From contig NZ_QFYQ01000001.1 in NCBI RefSeq assembly GCF_003254475.1, positions 868,001 to 932,000 on the forward strand: 64,000 nt of DNA. The letters run 5' to 3'. A program made the position numbers and the translations under genes. Positions 51,863 to 61,858 of this stretch are shown here, one piece after another (position 1 is the stretch's first letter; every line of letters begins with the position of its first letter). The stretch comes from Phenylobacterium soli (lineage in GTDB: Bacteria; Pseudomonadota; Alphaproteobacteria; Caulobacterales; Caulobacteraceae). A model generated the notes under the pieces. It searched no databases, was not told the origin of the DNA, and saw only the letters and a program-made list of their open reading frames with translations.

Positions 51863-53299
51863 ATGGCCAACCCGCCGACCGTCGACCGCAAACTGTTTCT
51901 CGGCGCCCGCCTCAAGCGCCTGCGGCGCGAGCTCGGCCTGACCCAGACTCGCATGGCCGAGGACCTCGGCGTCTCGCCGAGCTACCTCAACCTGCTGGAG
52001 CGCAACCAGCGGCCGGTCACCGCCCAGGTGCTGCTGCGCCTGGCCGAGGCCTATGACCTCGACCTCAAGACCCTGTCGCACGACCAGGAGAGCGGCAGCG
52101 CCGGCGACCTCGCCGAGGTGCTCTCCGACCAGCTGTTCCGCGACCTCGGCGTGCCCCGCCACGAGATCGCCGAGGTGGCCGAGACTGCGCCGGGCGTCGC
52201 CGAGGCGATGGTGCGCCTCTATCGCACCTACCTGGAGAAGCGCCGGCTCTCCGAGCTGGGCGCCGTCGGCCGGCCGGAGGAGGGCACCTTCGACCAGCCC
52301 TCGCCGTCGGACTGGGTGCGCGACTTCATCCAGGCGCAGAAGAACTACTTCGCCGACCTCGAGGAGGCGGCCGACCTGCTCTCCGCCGAGCTCAAGGCCG
52401 AACCGCAGGAGTTCCACACGGCCGCCCGCGATCGGCTGGCGCGCCGCCACGGCATCCAGGTGCGCGTCGTGCCCGTCGACGTCCTGCCCGAGAGCGTGCG
52501 CCGCTTCGACTATCACCGCCGGCGGCTGTTTCTCTCCGAGGTGCTGACCGGCGCCGGCCGCTCCTTCTCGCTCGCCTACCAGCTGGCGCTGCTGGAGAAC
52601 GGACCGCTGCTCGACGGCCTCGCCGACCGCGCCGCGCCCCCGGACCGGCCGACCCGCAACCTTCTGAAGGTGAGCCTCGCCAACTACCTGGCCGCCGCGG
52701 TCCTGATGCCCTACGGCGCCTTCCACGATGCGGCCGAGCGCACCGGCTACGACATCGAGCTGATCCGCGCCCGCTTCGGCGTCTCCTTCGAGCAGGCCTG
52801 CCACCGGCTCACAACCCTGGCGCGGCCGGGCCAGCGTGGCGTGCCCTTCTTCATGGTGCGCACGGACTCGGCGGGGAACATCTCAAAGCGCTTCGCCGGC
52901 GCGGCCTTTCCCTTCTCGCGGTTCGGCGGCGCCTGCCCGCGCTGGAACATCCATTCGAGCTTCCGCACGCCCGGCCGGATCGTCACCCAGATCATCGAGA
53001 CGCCCGACGGCGAGCGTTACTTCACCATCGCGCGCACGGTGTCGCGCGTCTCCACGCCCTACGCTGGCGAGGACGCAGAGCTGGCCATCGGCATGGGCTG
53101 CGAGCTCAAGTACGCCGAACGGCTGGTCTATTCGAAGGGCCTGGACCTCGCCGAGCCCGTGGCCACCCCCATCGGCCCGGCCTGCCGGATCTGCGAGCGC
53201 CCCGCCTGCCCGCAGCGCGCGGCCGAGCCGATCAGCCGAACCTTGACCGTGGACGACTTTACAAAGTCGATCTCGCCCTATCCCTTCGCGTCGAGTTGA
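51863..53299 (+). CDS. ScfR/RamB-type XRE regulator with IrrE-like and DUF2083 domains
   Basis: 478 aa. N-terminal XRE helix-turn-helix (about 13-70: LKRLRRELGLTQTRMAEDLGVSPSYLNLLERNQRPV). The central IrrE/M78-like region includes VLPESVRRFDYHRRRLFLSEVL but has no intact HEXXH. The C-terminal DUF2083 region has PFSRFGGACPRWNIHSSF and CRICERPACPQRAAEP. Short-chain-fatty-acyl or RamB-type regulators of this build control isocitrate lyase and malate synthase. It is divergent from aceA with palindromes between. Strong functional inference by context. Confidence 0.9.
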   Translation: MANPPTVDRKLFLGARLKRLRRELGLTQTRMAEDLGVSPSYLNLLERNQRPVTAQVLLRLAEAYDLDLKTLSHDQESGSAGDLAEVLSDQLFRDLGVPRHEIAEVAETAPGVAEAMVRLYRTYLEKRRLSELGAVGRPEEGTFDQPSPSDWVRDFIQAQKNYFADLEEAADLLSAELKAEPQEFHTAARDRLARRHGIQVRVVPVDVLPESVRRFDYHRRRLFLSEVLTGAGRSFSLAYQLALLENGPLLDGLADRAAPPDRPTRNLLKVSLANYLAAAVLMPYGAFHDAAERTGYDIELIRARFGVSFEQACHRLTTLARPGQRGVPFFMVRTDSAGNISKRFAGAAFPFSRFGGACPRWNIHSSFRTPGRIVTQIIETPDGERYFTIARTVSRVSTPYAGEDAELAIGMGCELKYAERLVYSKGLDLAEPVATPIGPACRICERPACPQRAAEPISRTLTVDDFTKSISPYPFASS

Positions 53300-53384
53300 C
53301 GCTGCTCGGGAATTAAAGAAGCGCTGGCGTTCCACCAAACCGCATGCACAAATGCTTGAAAAGTTGCGGGGTTGAAACGTCAAG

Positions 53385-54611
53385 ATGCAGCGTAACGTCG
53401 CTCGGTCTACCGACAGGTTTGAGCGCAAGCGGGAAGCGATCCTCGACGCGGCCACGGTGCTTCTCAACGCGCACGGCGCGCGCGGCCTGACGCTCGGCGC
53501 CGCCGCCGCCGCGGTCGGGCTCTCCACCACCAGCGTGACCTACTACTTCCGGCGCAAGGACGAGCTGGCCGGCGCCTGCATGATGCGCGGCATGGCGCAG
53601 ATGGAGGAGATCGTCGCCGCCGCCCTCGTCGAGGCGACGCCCCAGGACCGTCTTCGCCGCCTGCTCGATCTCTATCTCGAACGCGTGCGCCAGACCGTGG
53701 TCGGCGAGGCGCCGCCCCTGCCGATCCTGGCGGATCTGGGGGCGCTCAACTCGCCGGTGCTGGAGCGGGCCTTCGAGGCCTACGCCCGGCTGTTCCGACA
53801 TCTGCGCCAGATCTTCGACAGCCCTGAGCTCGAATGGCTCAGCCGGGGACGGCGCGCGGCCCGTACCCATCTTTTGATGGAGCAGCTGTTCTGGGCCGCG
53901 GCGTGGCTGTCGAAATACGACGCGGAGGACTATCCGCGGGTCCGCGACAAGATGTTCGACATCCTCGTGAACGGGTTCGCCGCCCCGGGCCGGGCGTGGG
54001 AGCCGAGCGCCATGCAGCTCGATGAGCTGCTGTCGCGGGATCGACAGACCAACGGCCGCGAGACCTTCCTGCTCGCGGCCACCCGACTGATCAACAAGCG
54101 CGGCTACCGCGGCGCGTCGGTCGACAAGATCTCGGCCGAGCTCAACGTCACCAAGGGCAGTTTCTACCACCACAACGACGCCAAGGATGACCTCGTCGTC
54201 GCCTGCTTCGAACGCACCTTCGACGTGCTGCGCCGGGCGCAGCGCATGGCCATGGAGCTTCCCGGCGACCAGTGGCTCCGCCTCTCGAGCGTGACGGCCG
54301 CCCTCACGGAATTCCAGCTCTCCGACTCCGGGCCCATGCTGCGACCCTCCGGGGTCTCGGCCGTCCCCGAGCCCTACCACGGCCCGCTGATGGACCAGGT
54401 GACCCGCATCTCGGACCGCTTCGCCTCGATGATCTCCGACGGCATCGCCGAGGGCTCCATCCGGCCGGTCGATCCCTTCATCGCCGCCCAGATGCTCGGC
54501 GCCGGCATCAACGCCGCCTCGGAGCTCCGCTTCTGGGTTCCGGGCCTGAAGCAGAAGGCCGGACCGGCGGTGTTCGCGCGGCCGCTGCTGATGGGGATCT
54601 TCGGTCCCTGA
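53385..54611 (+). CDS. Fused double TetR-family regulator
   Basis: 408 aa with two TetR units. First HTH at about residues 15-65 (AILDAATVLLNAHGARGLTLGAAAAAVGLSTTSVTYYFRRKDELAG), second at about 225-275 (ETFLLAATRLINKRGYRGASVDKISAELNVTKGSFYHHNDAKDDLV), each followed by a helical ligand domain. Such a single-chain pseudo-dimer would have two different recognition helices and so could read an asymmetric operator. No clear ribosome site before ATG 53385. Targets unknown. Confidence 0.88.
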   Translation: MQRNVARSTDRFERKREAILDAATVLLNAHGARGLTLGAAAAAVGLSTTSVTYYFRRKDELAGACMMRGMAQMEEIVAAALVEATPQDRLRRLLDLYLERVRQTVVGEAPPLPILADLGALNSPVLERAFEAYARLFRHLRQIFDSPELEWLSRGRRAARTHLLMEQLFWAAAWLSKYDAEDYPRVRDKMFDILVNGFAAPGRAWEPSAMQLDELLSRDRQTNGRETFLLAATRLINKRGYRGASVDKISAELNVTKGSFYHHNDAKDDLVVACFERTFDVLRRAQRMAMELPGDQWLRLSSVTAALTEFQLSDSGPMLRPSGVSAVPEPYHGPLMDQVTRISDRFASMISDGIAEGSIRPVDPFIAAQMLGAGINAASELRFWVPGLKQKAGPAVFARPLLMGIFGP

Positions 54612-54614
54612 GGG

Positions 54615-54950
54615 CTAGCGCGGATCGCGGGACCGCTCCTCCTCGCGATGCGTCTCGATTTCCTCGGCGGTCTGTTCGTCGAGATGCGTGAGCTCGTCGC
54701 GCGCATCGCCATGCGCCCGCAGCAGCTCGTCGAGCTTGGCCTGGATGGCCTGGGTGTCGCGATGCTCCGCGCGCTGGATGAACAGGGTCATGGTCCAGGT
54801 GACCAGGGTCGCCAGGCCATGGAAGTCCAGGCTCTCGCGATCGAACACCACCCAGGCCACGGTATAGAGACCGAGGATCGCGAAGGCGACCGGGTGGCCG
54901 CTCATCACCCCCAGTTCGGTCAGGCCGCGTTGCAGGGCGCGCTTGGGCAT
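54615..54950 (-). CDS. Low-affinity iron permease family protein
   Basis: 111 aa. Two hydrophobic helices with GHPVAFAILGLYTVAWVVF and LATLVTWTMTLFIQRAEHRDTQAIQAKLDELLRA, which match the bacterial members of the low-affinity iron permease family. A charged C-terminal helix follows. Iron transport by this short form is not established; it may be a membrane scaffold. Confidence 0.85.
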   Translation of the reverse strand: MPKRALQRGLTELGVMSGHPVAFAILGLYTVAWVVFDRESLDFHGLATLVTWTMTLFIQRAEHRDTQAIQAKLDELLRAHGDARDELTHLDEQTAEEIETHREEERSRDPR

Positions 54951-54999
54951 GCGGCGCGAACGCCGCGCCGCAGCGCCCGTTCCCGCGCCTTAGCGAAGG

Positions 55000-55977
55000 T
55001 TAGCCGACGGTCAGGACCACCTTGCCCACGTGGGCGCCGGCTTCCAGGTGGGCGTGGGCCTCGGCGGCCACTGCCAGCGGAAAGGTGGCGTCGACCACGG
55101 TCTTGATCTTGCCGGCCTCGATCCAGGGCCAGACGACCCGCTCGACCTCGGCGGCGAGCCGCGCCTTCTCGTCGGCGCTGCGCGGCCGCAGGGTGGAGCC
55201 GGTGACCACGGCCCGCTTCTGCATCAGCCGGAAGATCGGCAGGGCCACCTCGCCGCCGCCCAGCGAGGCGATGAAGACGATCCGTCCGCCGGTCTTCAGG
55301 GCGTCCAGCTCCTTGGCGAAATAGTCGCCGCCGACCATGTCCAGCACCACGTCGACGCCGCCCTCGCGCTTGGCGACCTCGGCGAAGTCCTCCCGGGTGG
55401 TGTCGACGGCGACGTCCGCGCCCAGCGCCCTGGCCTGGGCGGCCTTGTCCGCGCCGCGCGCCGTGGCGATGACCTTGGCTCCGGCGGCGTTGGCCATCTG
55501 GATGGCGGTCACGCCGATGCCGGAAGTCGCGCCATGCACCATGAAGGTCTCGCCCGCCTTGAGCGCCCCATGCTCGAAGACGTTGGCGAAGACGGTGAAG
55601 ACGGTCTCCGGCAGGCCGGCGGCCTCGACGAAATCGAAGCCCTTCGGAATCGGCAGGGCGTGGCGCGCGTCGCAGGCGACGTATTCGGCGTAGCCGCCGC
55701 CGCCCAGCAGGGCGCACACGTTGTCGCCGACCTTCCAGCGCCCCGCGGCCACGGCCACCTCCCCGGCGACCTCGAGGCCGAGGGTGGCCGGCGCGCCCGG
55801 CGGCGGCGGATAGGCCCCCAGGCGCTGCAGAAGGTCCGGGCGGTTGACGCCGGCGGCGCGCACCTTGATGAGCACCTCGCCGGGGGCGGGCGCCGGCCGC
55901 GCGAGGGTCTCCGGCTTCAGCGCGTCGGCGGGGCCCTTGCCGCCCTCGATCGCGATGGCGGTCATGGTGTCGCTCAT
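55000..55977 (-). CDS. NAD(P)H quinone oxidoreductase (zeta-crystallin / PIG3-like)
   Basis: 325 aa. Zinc-independent MDR fold: GVNRPDLLQRLGAYPPPPGAPATLGLEVAGEV and the nucleotide motif VHGATSGIGVTAIQMANAAGAKVIATA, with PIG3-like VDVVLDMVGG. It reduces quinones by one-electron transfer from NADPH. ATG 55977, with a second Met four codons later. Cytosolic, single gene. Confidence 0.9.
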   Translation of the reverse strand: MSDTMTAIAIEGGKGPADALKPETLARPAPAPGEVLIKVRAAGVNRPDLLQRLGAYPPPPGAPATLGLEVAGEVAVAAGRWKVGDNVCALLGGGGYAEYVACDARHALPIPKGFDFVEAAGLPETVFTVFANVFEHGALKAGETFMVHGATSGIGVTAIQMANAAGAKVIATARGADKAAQARALGADVAVDTTREDFAEVAKREGGVDVVLDMVGGDYFAKELDALKTGGRIVFIASLGGGEVALPIFRLMQKRAVVTGSTLRPRSADEKARLAAEVERVVWPWIEAGKIKTVVDATFPLAVAAEAHAHLEAGAHVGKVVLTVG

Positions 55978-56060
55978 GGCCTCGTCCCCTGAATCTTGCT
56001 TCTCTGCCCGGTCCGGGGTTGGATAGCGCCCAAACGGGGGCCGGCAAAGGAGGCTCGCGA

Positions 56061-56267
56061 GTGGAAGAACCTGCTGAAGTTCGGATCGGCCGCGGTCAGC
56101 GGCTGGCGGAGGCGGTCCGCGAGGACCTGGAGTTGTACGGGGTGGTCGAGCTTGAGGAGCGTCTGGAGACGCTGAGGGCCGAGATCGCCCGGGTCGAGGC
56201 CCAGCTCGAGCGCAAGCGCGCCGGCCGGGCGGCGGCCGACGCCCTGTTCGGCGCGCGCTCCACCTGA
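56061..56267 (+). CDS. DUF1192 family protein
   Basis: 68 aa from GTG 56061 with AAAGGAGG 7 nt ahead; the longer frame from 56019 is less likely. Central VVELEERLETLRAEIARVEAQLERKRAGRAAADALF is the DUF1192 coiled-coil signature. Soluble, function unknown; common in alphaproteobacteria next to QOR genes, as here (divergent). Confidence 0.82.
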   Translation: MEEPAEVRIGRGQRLAEAVREDLELYGVVELEERLETLRAEIARVEAQLERKRAGRAAADALFGARST

Positions 56268-56354
56268 GCGGGCGTTGGCACAGGGGTTGCAGGATGAAAC
56301 CTGGGTCACGGGCGACGTCCTGGGGCGGGAAGAGATTGAGAGGCTGACTTCTTG

Positions 56355-56867
56355 ATGATCGAAGCTAACGCCCCGTCCGATTGGCGCGCCGAGGTGATCC
56401 AGGATTTCGCCCGGTCGGAGCTGTTCGAGCGCACCTTCCAGGAAGGGATGGAGCTCGTGGAGGAGACGGCGGGCTATCTGGACGGCGCGGGCCGGCAGAC
56501 CTCGAAGTCGCTCTCGCGGAACGCGGCGCTCGCCTATGCCGCCGAGAGCATGCGCCTGACCACGCGGCTGATGCAGGTGGCGTCCTGGCTGCTCGTCCAG
56601 CGCGCGGTGCGCGAAGGGGACATGGCGCCCGCCGCCGCCTGCGAGGAGCGCTATCGGCTGAACTCCGAGGAAGCGCGCGCCGCAGACCCCGATCACGCCA
56701 CCGACGAGTTGCCGCTGGAACTGCTGGAGCTCGTCGACAGGGCCGAGCGGCTCTACGACCGTGTTCGTCACCTCGATCGCCGCATGTACGTGGAAGGCGC
56801 CGTCGACGAGGCGCCCCACCCGGTGCTGTCGCAGATCGATCGCCTGCGTCAGGCCTTCGGGACCTGA
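56355..56867 (+). CDS. DUF1465 family protein
   Basis: 170 aa from ATG 56355 (an in-frame TTG sits just before). Features: SELFERTFQEGMELVEETAGYLDG, YAAESMRLTTRLMQVASWLLVQRAVREG and LDRRMYV. All-helical, soluble, restricted to alphaproteobacteria. Associated with cell-cycle-type loci in this group, but no activity is known. Followed by a strong terminator. Confidence 0.85.
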   Translation: MIEANAPSDWRAEVIQDFARSELFERTFQEGMELVEETAGYLDGAGRQTSKSLSRNAALAYAAESMRLTTRLMQVASWLLVQRAVREGDMAPAAACEERYRLNSEEARAADPDHATDELPLELLELVDRAERLYDRVRHLDRRMYVEGAVDEAPHPVLSQIDRLRQAFGT

Positions 56868-56917
56868 CCCCGCGATATCGGCTGAGGACATCCGCTTCTC
56901 TGGGGGGAGAAACGGAA

Positions 56918-56957
56918 AACGCCGCGGAGGAGAGATCCTCCGCGGCGTTTGGTTTTT
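56918..56957. terminator. Strong bidirectional terminator
   Basis: A perfect 14-bp stem AACGCCGCGGAGGA / TCCTCCGCGGCGTT with a GAGA loop. T-rich tracts lie on both sides (TGGTTTTT on plus, TTTTCCGTTT on minus). It separates DUF1465 from the convergent rpmE gene. Confidence 0.92.
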
Positions 56958-57025
56958 GAACACATCGTTCCGCTCGCGGCGGCCACGTCCCGCGTCCGCG
57001 AGCCCGAGACCGCGCCGAGCGCGGC

Positions 57026-57250
57026 CTACTTGCGGGTGAAGGCGCCGAACTTGGCGTTGAAGCGCGACACGCGGCCACCGCGGTCGAGCAGCTGCTGCGA
57101 GCCGCCGGTCCACGCCGGGTGGGTCTTCGGATCGATGTCCAGGTTCAGCGTCGCGCCTTCCTGGCCATAGGTCGACCGGGTCTTGTAGGTCGTGCCATCG
57201 GTCATCACGACGGTGATGAAGTGATAGTCGGGGTGCGTGTCTTGTTTCAT
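57026..57250 (-). CDS. rpmE: 50S ribosomal protein L31
   Basis: 74 aa from ATG 57250. [24 protein letters not shown] and [14 protein letters not shown] are typical, ending [11 protein letters not shown]. The zinc-binding cysteines of the C+ form are missing, so it is the Zn-independent alphaproteobacterial version. Component of the large ribosomal subunit bridging to the small one. Confidence 0.96.
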   Translation of the reverse strand: MKQDTHPDYHFITVVMTDGTTYKTRSTYGQEGATLNLDIDPKTHPAWTGGSQQLLDRGGRVSRFNAKFGAFTRK

Positions 57251-57370
57251 CGCGCGGGCGCCTGACGTAAAGGAGCGGCCAAAGAAAAGAGGCCGCCGGC
57301 GAGGGGGCCTTCGAAAACGAGCCGCGCGTATAGCTGAAACGTCGGGCGAAATGCAAGGTTTGAGTGGGTT

Positions 57371-59224
57371 ATGAGTGAACCGTCCGGCGAATCCGCCGCG
57401 CCAGGCCGGCCCAACAGCGGCCAGGCGCTCGCCCAGAGCCTCACCGAGGCGGCCGCCAAGCGGGACCGCAGCCGCAACATCGGCGCCCTGCGCAGGCTGG
57501 CGCCCTTCGTCCGCGATCACTGGGGCGACGCCGTTCTGGCGAGCCTCTTCCTGCTGGTCTCCACCAGCGCCACGCTCGGGCTCTCCGGAGCGGTGCGCCT
57601 GCTGGTCGATCATCTGACCACGGCCAAGGCGGGCGGCGGCGCGGATGGGCTGAACCGCTGGTTCTGGCTGCTCGGCGGCGTGGCCCTGACCCTCGGCTTC
57701 GCCAGCGCCGGCCGCTACTTCTTCATCACCAAGCTGGGCGAGCGGGTCGTCGCCGACCTGCGCAAGGTCGTCTATGGCCACATCCTGACCCTGGACCAGG
57801 CCTTCTTCCTGGCTACCCGCACGGGTGAAGTGCTGTCGCGGCTGACCACGGACATCCAGATCGTCGAGACCCTCGTCGGCTCCTCCGTCTCGATCGCCAC
57901 CCGCAACGCCCTGATGCTGGTCGGCGCCCTCGTCATGATGGTGGTCGTCAGTCCGCACCTGACCGGCCTCGTGCTGCTGCTGATCCCGCTGGTGCTGGCG
58001 CCGCTGTTCCTGTTCGGCCGGCGGGTGCGCAAGCTGACCGCCTCGACGCAGGACCAGTTCGCCGAGGCGGTGGGCTACGCCGGGGAGAGCCTGGATGCGC
58101 TGGAGACGGTCCAGGCGTTCGGCCGCGAAGGCTCGGCGTCAGGCCGTTTCGGCGCCGCCGTGGAGGCCGCCTTCCGCACCTCGCTGCGGCGGATGAGCGC
58201 CCGGGCGGTCATGACCGCCCTCGTCATCGGCGTCGTCTTCAACGGCGTGGTCGGCATCTTCTGGCTGGGCGTCCACTCGGCCGTCACCGGCTCGATGAGC
58301 TGGGGCGCGCTCTTCCAGTTCGCGATCCTGTCGGTGATGGCCGCCGGTTCGGTGGGCGCGCTCGGGGAGACCTGGGGCGACGTCCAGAAGGCCGCGGGGG
58401 CCATGGAGCGCATCGGCGAGCTGCTCGACGCCGAGCCCGGCGTCGCCGCGCCGGCCAACCCGACGCCGCTTCCCGTGCCGCCGCGCGGCGAGGTGGCGCT
58501 GCAGGACGTGACCTTCGCCTACCCCGCCCGGCCCGACCTGCCGGCGCTGAAGGGCTTCAGCCTCGCGGTCCGGCCCGGCGAGCGGGTGGCCCTGGTCGGC
58601 CCGTCGGGCGCGGGCAAGAGCACGGTGCTGCGGCTGCTGCTGCGCTTCTACGATCCGCAGGCGGGCCGGGTGCTCGTGGACGGGATCGACGTGCGCGACG
58701 CCGATCCGGCCGAGGTGCGCGCCCGCATGGCCCTGGTGGCCCAGGACTCGCCGCTGTTCTCCGGATCGGCGGCGGAGAACGTGCGCTTCGGGCGCGAGGC
58801 GGCCGACGATGCGGCGGTCCTGGCGGCGGTCCGCGCCGCCCAGGCCGAGGTGTTCCTGAAAGCCCTGCCGCAGGGCCTGGAGACGCCGGTCGGCGAGCGC
58901 GCCCGCGGCCTCTCCGGCGGCCAGCGTCAGCGGCTGGCCATCGCCCGCGCCCTGGTGCGCGAGGCGCCGATCCTGCTCCTCGACGAGGCCACCAGCGCGC
59001 TCGACGCCGAGAACGAGCAGCTGGTCCAGCGCGCCCTCGACAAGGCGATGCACGGCCGCACGACCCTGGTCATCGCCCACCGCCTCGCCACCGTCCTCAA
59101 GGCTGACCGCATCGTCGTCATGGACGACGGCAGGGTGGTCGAGGAGGGGACCCACCACGACCTCGTCGCCAAGGGCGGCCTCTACGCCCGCCTGGCGGCG
59201 CTGCAGTTCGGCGAGGCCGCCTAG
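57371..59224 (+). CDS. ABC transporter, fused permease-ATPase (MsbA/LipidA-exporter-like)
   Basis: 617 aa. N-terminal transmembrane domain of six helices (about 55-330, including [13 protein letters not shown] and [26 protein letters not shown] coupling helices). The nucleotide-binding domain has Walker [10 protein letters not shown], signature [15 protein letters not shown], Walker [13 protein letters not shown] and the H-loop IAHRL. A homodimeric half-transporter, probably exporting lipids or drugs. It is divergent from rpmE, and its stop overlaps that of the next convergent gene. Confidence 0.93.
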   Translation: MSEPSGESAAPGRPNSGQALAQSLTEAAAKRDRSRNIGALRRLAPFVRDHWGDAVLASLFLLVSTSATLGLSGAVRLLVDHLTTAKAGGGADGLNRWFWLLGGVALTLGFASAGRYFFITKLGERVVADLRKVVYGHILTLDQAFFLATRTGEVLSRLTTDIQIVETLVGSSVSIATRNALMLVGALVMMVVVSPHLTGLVLLLIPLVLAPLFLFGRRVRKLTASTQDQFAEAVGYAGESLDALETVQAFGREGSASGRFGAAVEAAFRTSLRRMSARAVMTALVIGVVFNGVVGIFWLGVHSAVTGSMSWGALFQFAILSVMAAGSVGALGETWGDVQKAAGAMERIGELLDAEPGVAAPANPTPLPVPPRGEVALQDVTFAYPARPDLPALKGFSLAVRPGERVALVGPSGAGKSTVLRLLLRFYDPQAGRVLVDGIDVRDADPAEVRARMALVAQDSPLFSGSAAENVRFGREAADDAAVLAAVRAAQAEVFLKALPQGLETPVGERARGLSGGQRQRLAIARALVREAPILLLDEATSALDAENEQLVQRALDKAMHGRTTLVIAHRLATVLKADRIVVMDDGRVVEEGTHHDLVAKGGLYARLAALQFGEAA

Positions 59225-60288
59225 GCCGGGAACATCTCGTTGCGGACCTTCACCGACAGCCCGGTGAAGTCGCTGAACAGGCCATCGATCCCGGCGCCAT
59301 AGAGGGCGCGGTAGACCGCGTCGACGTCGCCGTGGTCGGCCGGGTTCGCGCCCTTGCGCAACTTGGCGGGCAGGAAGCCGTTCTCCGCCCGGACGGTCCA
59401 CGGATGCACCTTCAGGCCGGCCGCGTGCGCCTCGGCCACCAGCGGCGTCGCCGGGCCAAGACCGCCGTCGACGATCGGCACGACCATCGGCCATTCCGGT
59501 CCGAGGCCGTCGGCGAAGGCCGCGACCTGCTTCATCCCGGAGCCCGACAGCATCTCCGCATAGGTGGTCTTCGGCATGTCGGCCGGGCCGCCCTCCCGCG
59601 AGACGAGGAACACCCTCGGGGCCTTGGAGAGGGTCGCGAAGGTCTTGAGGGCCCCGACCTCGAAGCACTGCACGAACACCGGCGCAGAGTGGCTGTTCAG
59701 GCCGTTGGCCTTGAGGAAGTCGGCCAGCCGATGCTCCAGCGGCAGGCCGATGGAAGCGAAGTAGCTGGGATGCTTCATCTCCGGATAGGTGCCGATGGTT
59801 CGGCCGAGGCGGCGGCTCTCGGCGCGGGCGAGGTCGAGCATCTCCAGGTAGGTGGGGATCGTCTCGAGCCCGTCGTACCTGGCGCTCTGCGGGCGAAGGC
59901 CCGGCAGGCGCTCGCGGGCGCGCAGGGTCTTCAGCTCGGCGAGCGTGAAGTCCTCGGTGAACCAGCCCGTGAGCGTCTCGCCGTCGATGACCTTGGTCGT
60001 CTTGCGGCCGGCGAACTCAGGATGGTTGGCGACGTCGGTCGTGCCGCCGATCTCCGGCTCGTGGCGCACCACCAGATGGCCGTCCTTGGTCGGCACCAGG
60101 TCCGGCTCGATGAAGTCGGCCCCCTCGGCGATGGCCAGCTTGTAGGCCATCAGGGTGTGCTCGGGCCGCTCGCCGCTGGCGCCGCGGTGGGCGATGGCCA
60201 GCGGGCGCGGTCGCCTCGCCGCGGCGAAGGCCGGAGAAGCCGCGAGCGCGGCGGTGGCGGCGGCGAGGGCGCGTCGTGTGAGCTGCAT
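59221..60288 (-). CDS. Glycerophosphodiester phosphodiesterase, exported
   Basis: 355 aa. The signal peptide has TRRALAAA near the N-terminus, possibly twin-arginine. Catalytic features: H34-R35 (AHRGASGERPEHT), E61 and D63 (FIEPDLVPTKDGHLVVRHEP) and H76. It splits glycerophosphodiesters to glycerol-3-phosphate and an alcohol in the periplasm. An insert rich in Pro/Leu (residues 95-150) is typical of the larger GlpQ-type. Single gene. Confidence 0.9.
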   Translation of the reverse strand: MQLTRRALAAATAALAASPAFAAARRPRPLAIAHRGASGERPEHTLMAYKLAIAEGADFIEPDLVPTKDGHLVVRHEPEIGGTTDVANHPEFAGRKTTKVIDGETLTGWFTEDFTLAELKTLRARERLPGLRPQSARYDGLETIPTYLEMLDLARAESRRLGRTIGTYPEMKHPSYFASIGLPLEHRLADFLKANGLNSHSAPVFVQCFEVGALKTFATLSKAPRVFLVSREGGPADMPKTTYAEMLSGSGMKQVAAFADGLGPEWPMVVPIVDGGLGPATPLVAEAHAAGLKVHPWTVRAENGFLPAKLRKGANPADHGDVDAVYRALYGAGIDGLFSDFTGLSVKVRNEMFPA

Positions 60289-60321
60289 GGAGGCGCAGCT
60301 TACAGACTTGTGTGACAGTTC

Positions 60322-61119
60322 CTACTTGGCGGCGACGGCCAGCCGCTCGAGCAGCAGCGGATGGATCTCGAGGTTGGCCGCGCAGATCGAGCCCGAGGCC
60401 AGCACGTCGTCGCCGCCGTCGGCGTTGGTCACCTTGCCGCCGGCCTCGGTGACCATCAGCACGCCCGCCGCCAGGTCCCACGGCGCCAGGTCACGCTCCC
60501 AGTAGCCGTCGTACCGGCCGGCCGCGACCCAGGCGAGGTCGAGGGCCGCCGAGCCGAAGCGGCGAACGCCGGCCACGCGCTGGGTGATCTGGTGCAGTTC
60601 CTTCAGGAAGCGGCCGTGCTGCCCGTGGCCCAGGAACGGAATGCCGGTGGCGAGGACCGACTCGTCCAGATGCCGGCGGGCGGCGACGCGAAGGCGCTTG
60701 TCGTTGACGTAGCAGCCCTTGCCCTTCTCGGCCCAGAACAGCTCGTTGGTCGCCGGATTGTAGGTGACGGCCGCCACCACCACGCCCTCGCGCTCCAGCG
60801 CGATGTTGATGGCGAAGTGGGGGATGGCGTGCAGGAAGTTGGTGGTGCCGTCGAGCGGATCGACGATCCAGGTGTGGGTCTTGTCCGTGCCCTCGATCAG
60901 CCCGCGTTCCTCGCCATGGAAGCTGTAGCCCGGGCGCGCCTTGGTCAGCGCCTCGAACAGCACCTGCTCGGCCTTGAGGTCGGCGGCGGAGACGAAGTCG
61001 GCGGGCGCCTTGCGGGCGACCTGCAGCTCGGCGAGCTCGCCGAAATCCCGGTTCAGGCCGCGCGCGGCCTTGCGCGCGGCGTCGCTCATCACCTTCAGGA
61101 GGGCGGATTGGGTGGTCAC
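60322..61119 (-). CDS. suhB: Inositol-monophosphatase-family protein (SuhB-like)
   Basis: 265 aa from GTG 61119, which gives the family beginning TTQSALLKVMSDAARKAARGL; the much longer frame reads into ThiE in another register. Metal ligands: E70/E71 in HGEERG, D87-PLDGTTN94, and WDLAAG near residue 219. All catalytic residues of a Mg2+-dependent phosphatase are present. In proteobacteria SuhB also acts as an rRNA-transcription factor. Confidence 0.92.
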   Translation of the reverse strand: MTTQSALLKVMSDAARKAARGLNRDFGELAELQVARKAPADFVSAADLKAEQVLFEALTKARPGYSFHGEERGLIEGTDKTHTWIVDPLDGTTNFLHAIPHFAINIALEREGVVVAAVTYNPATNELFWAEKGKGCYVNDKRLRVAARRHLDESVLATGIPFLGHGQHGRFLKELHQITQRVAGVRRFGSAALDLAWVAAGRYDGYWERDLAPWDLAAGVLMVTEAGGKVTNADGGDDVLASGSICAANLEIHPLLLERLAVAAK

Positions 61120-61190
61120 GATGGGAAAGATCTCGAACGGATAGAGGGCGCGGAACCTAGGGTGAGGGGCCTCGCAAAGCAAGGCGGGCG

Positions 61191-61841
61191 TCAGCCGCGG
61201 TCGGCGATGCCCCTGGCGATCTCGGCGTTGAGCGCCTTCACCGCCGCGGCGGGACCCTCGCCGTAGGACCAGACCCCGGCCGAGACGGCCAGGAAATCGG
61301 CGCCCGCCGCGGCCAGGCCGCGGGCGTTGTCCACGGTGATGCCGCCGATCGCCACGCAGGGGACCTCCATGGTTTCCTGCCAGATGGTCAGGACCTCGGG
61401 GTCGGCGCGGGTCTTGGGCTCCTTCGTGGTCGTCGGGAAGAAGGCGCCGAAGGCCACATAGTCGGCGCCGGCTTCCGCCGCCTCCATGGCCAGGTGCCGG
61501 CTGTCGTGGCAGGTGACGCCCACCATCCGGTTCTTGCCGACGATGCGGCGCGCCTCGGCGTAGGGCGCGTCGTCCTGGCCGATGTGCACGCCGTCGCAGT
61601 CGAGGCTGGCGGCCAGGTCGGGCCGGTCGTTCATGATCACCGCCACACCGCGCGCCTGGGCGATGGGCTTCAGCACGTCGACGGACGCGGCGATCACCTC
61701 GTCGGGCGCGTCCTTGAGGCGGATCTGCAGGGCGGCGACGTCGCCGGCGTCGAGGGCGTGGCCGAGCACATGGCCGAAGGCGGCCAGGTCGTCGAGGCGC
61801 GGGGGGGTGATCAGGTAAAGGCGGCAGAGCGGCGGGGCCAT
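61191..61841 (-). CDS. thiE: Thiamine-phosphate synthase
   Basis: 216 aa. Family features: [20 protein letters not shown] (HMP-PP site), [51 protein letters not shown] and [10 protein letters not shown]. It joins HMP-diphosphate with the thiazole phosphate to make thiamine phosphate. The usual MNGRVGVTH-type Cys/Ser variation is minor here. Located upstream of the SuhB-like gene on the same strand. Confidence 0.93.
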   Translation of the reverse strand: MAPPLCRLYLITPPRLDDLAAFGHVLGHALDAGDVAALQIRLKDAPDEVIAASVDVLKPIAQARGVAVIMNDRPDLAASLDCDGVHIGQDDAPYAEARRIVGKNRMVGVTCHDSRHLAMEAAEAGADYVAFGAFFPTTTKEPKTRADPEVLTIWQETMEVPCVAIGGITVDNARGLAAAGADFLAVSAGVWSYGEGPAAAVKALNAEIARGIADRG

Positions 61842-61858
61842 AAGGCCCTAGAGCCCAT

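Noticed and set aside
52440-52560. Active M78 metallopeptidase in the ScfR-type regulator
   Set aside because: No HEXXH motif is present; the region is family-like but without the zinc site.
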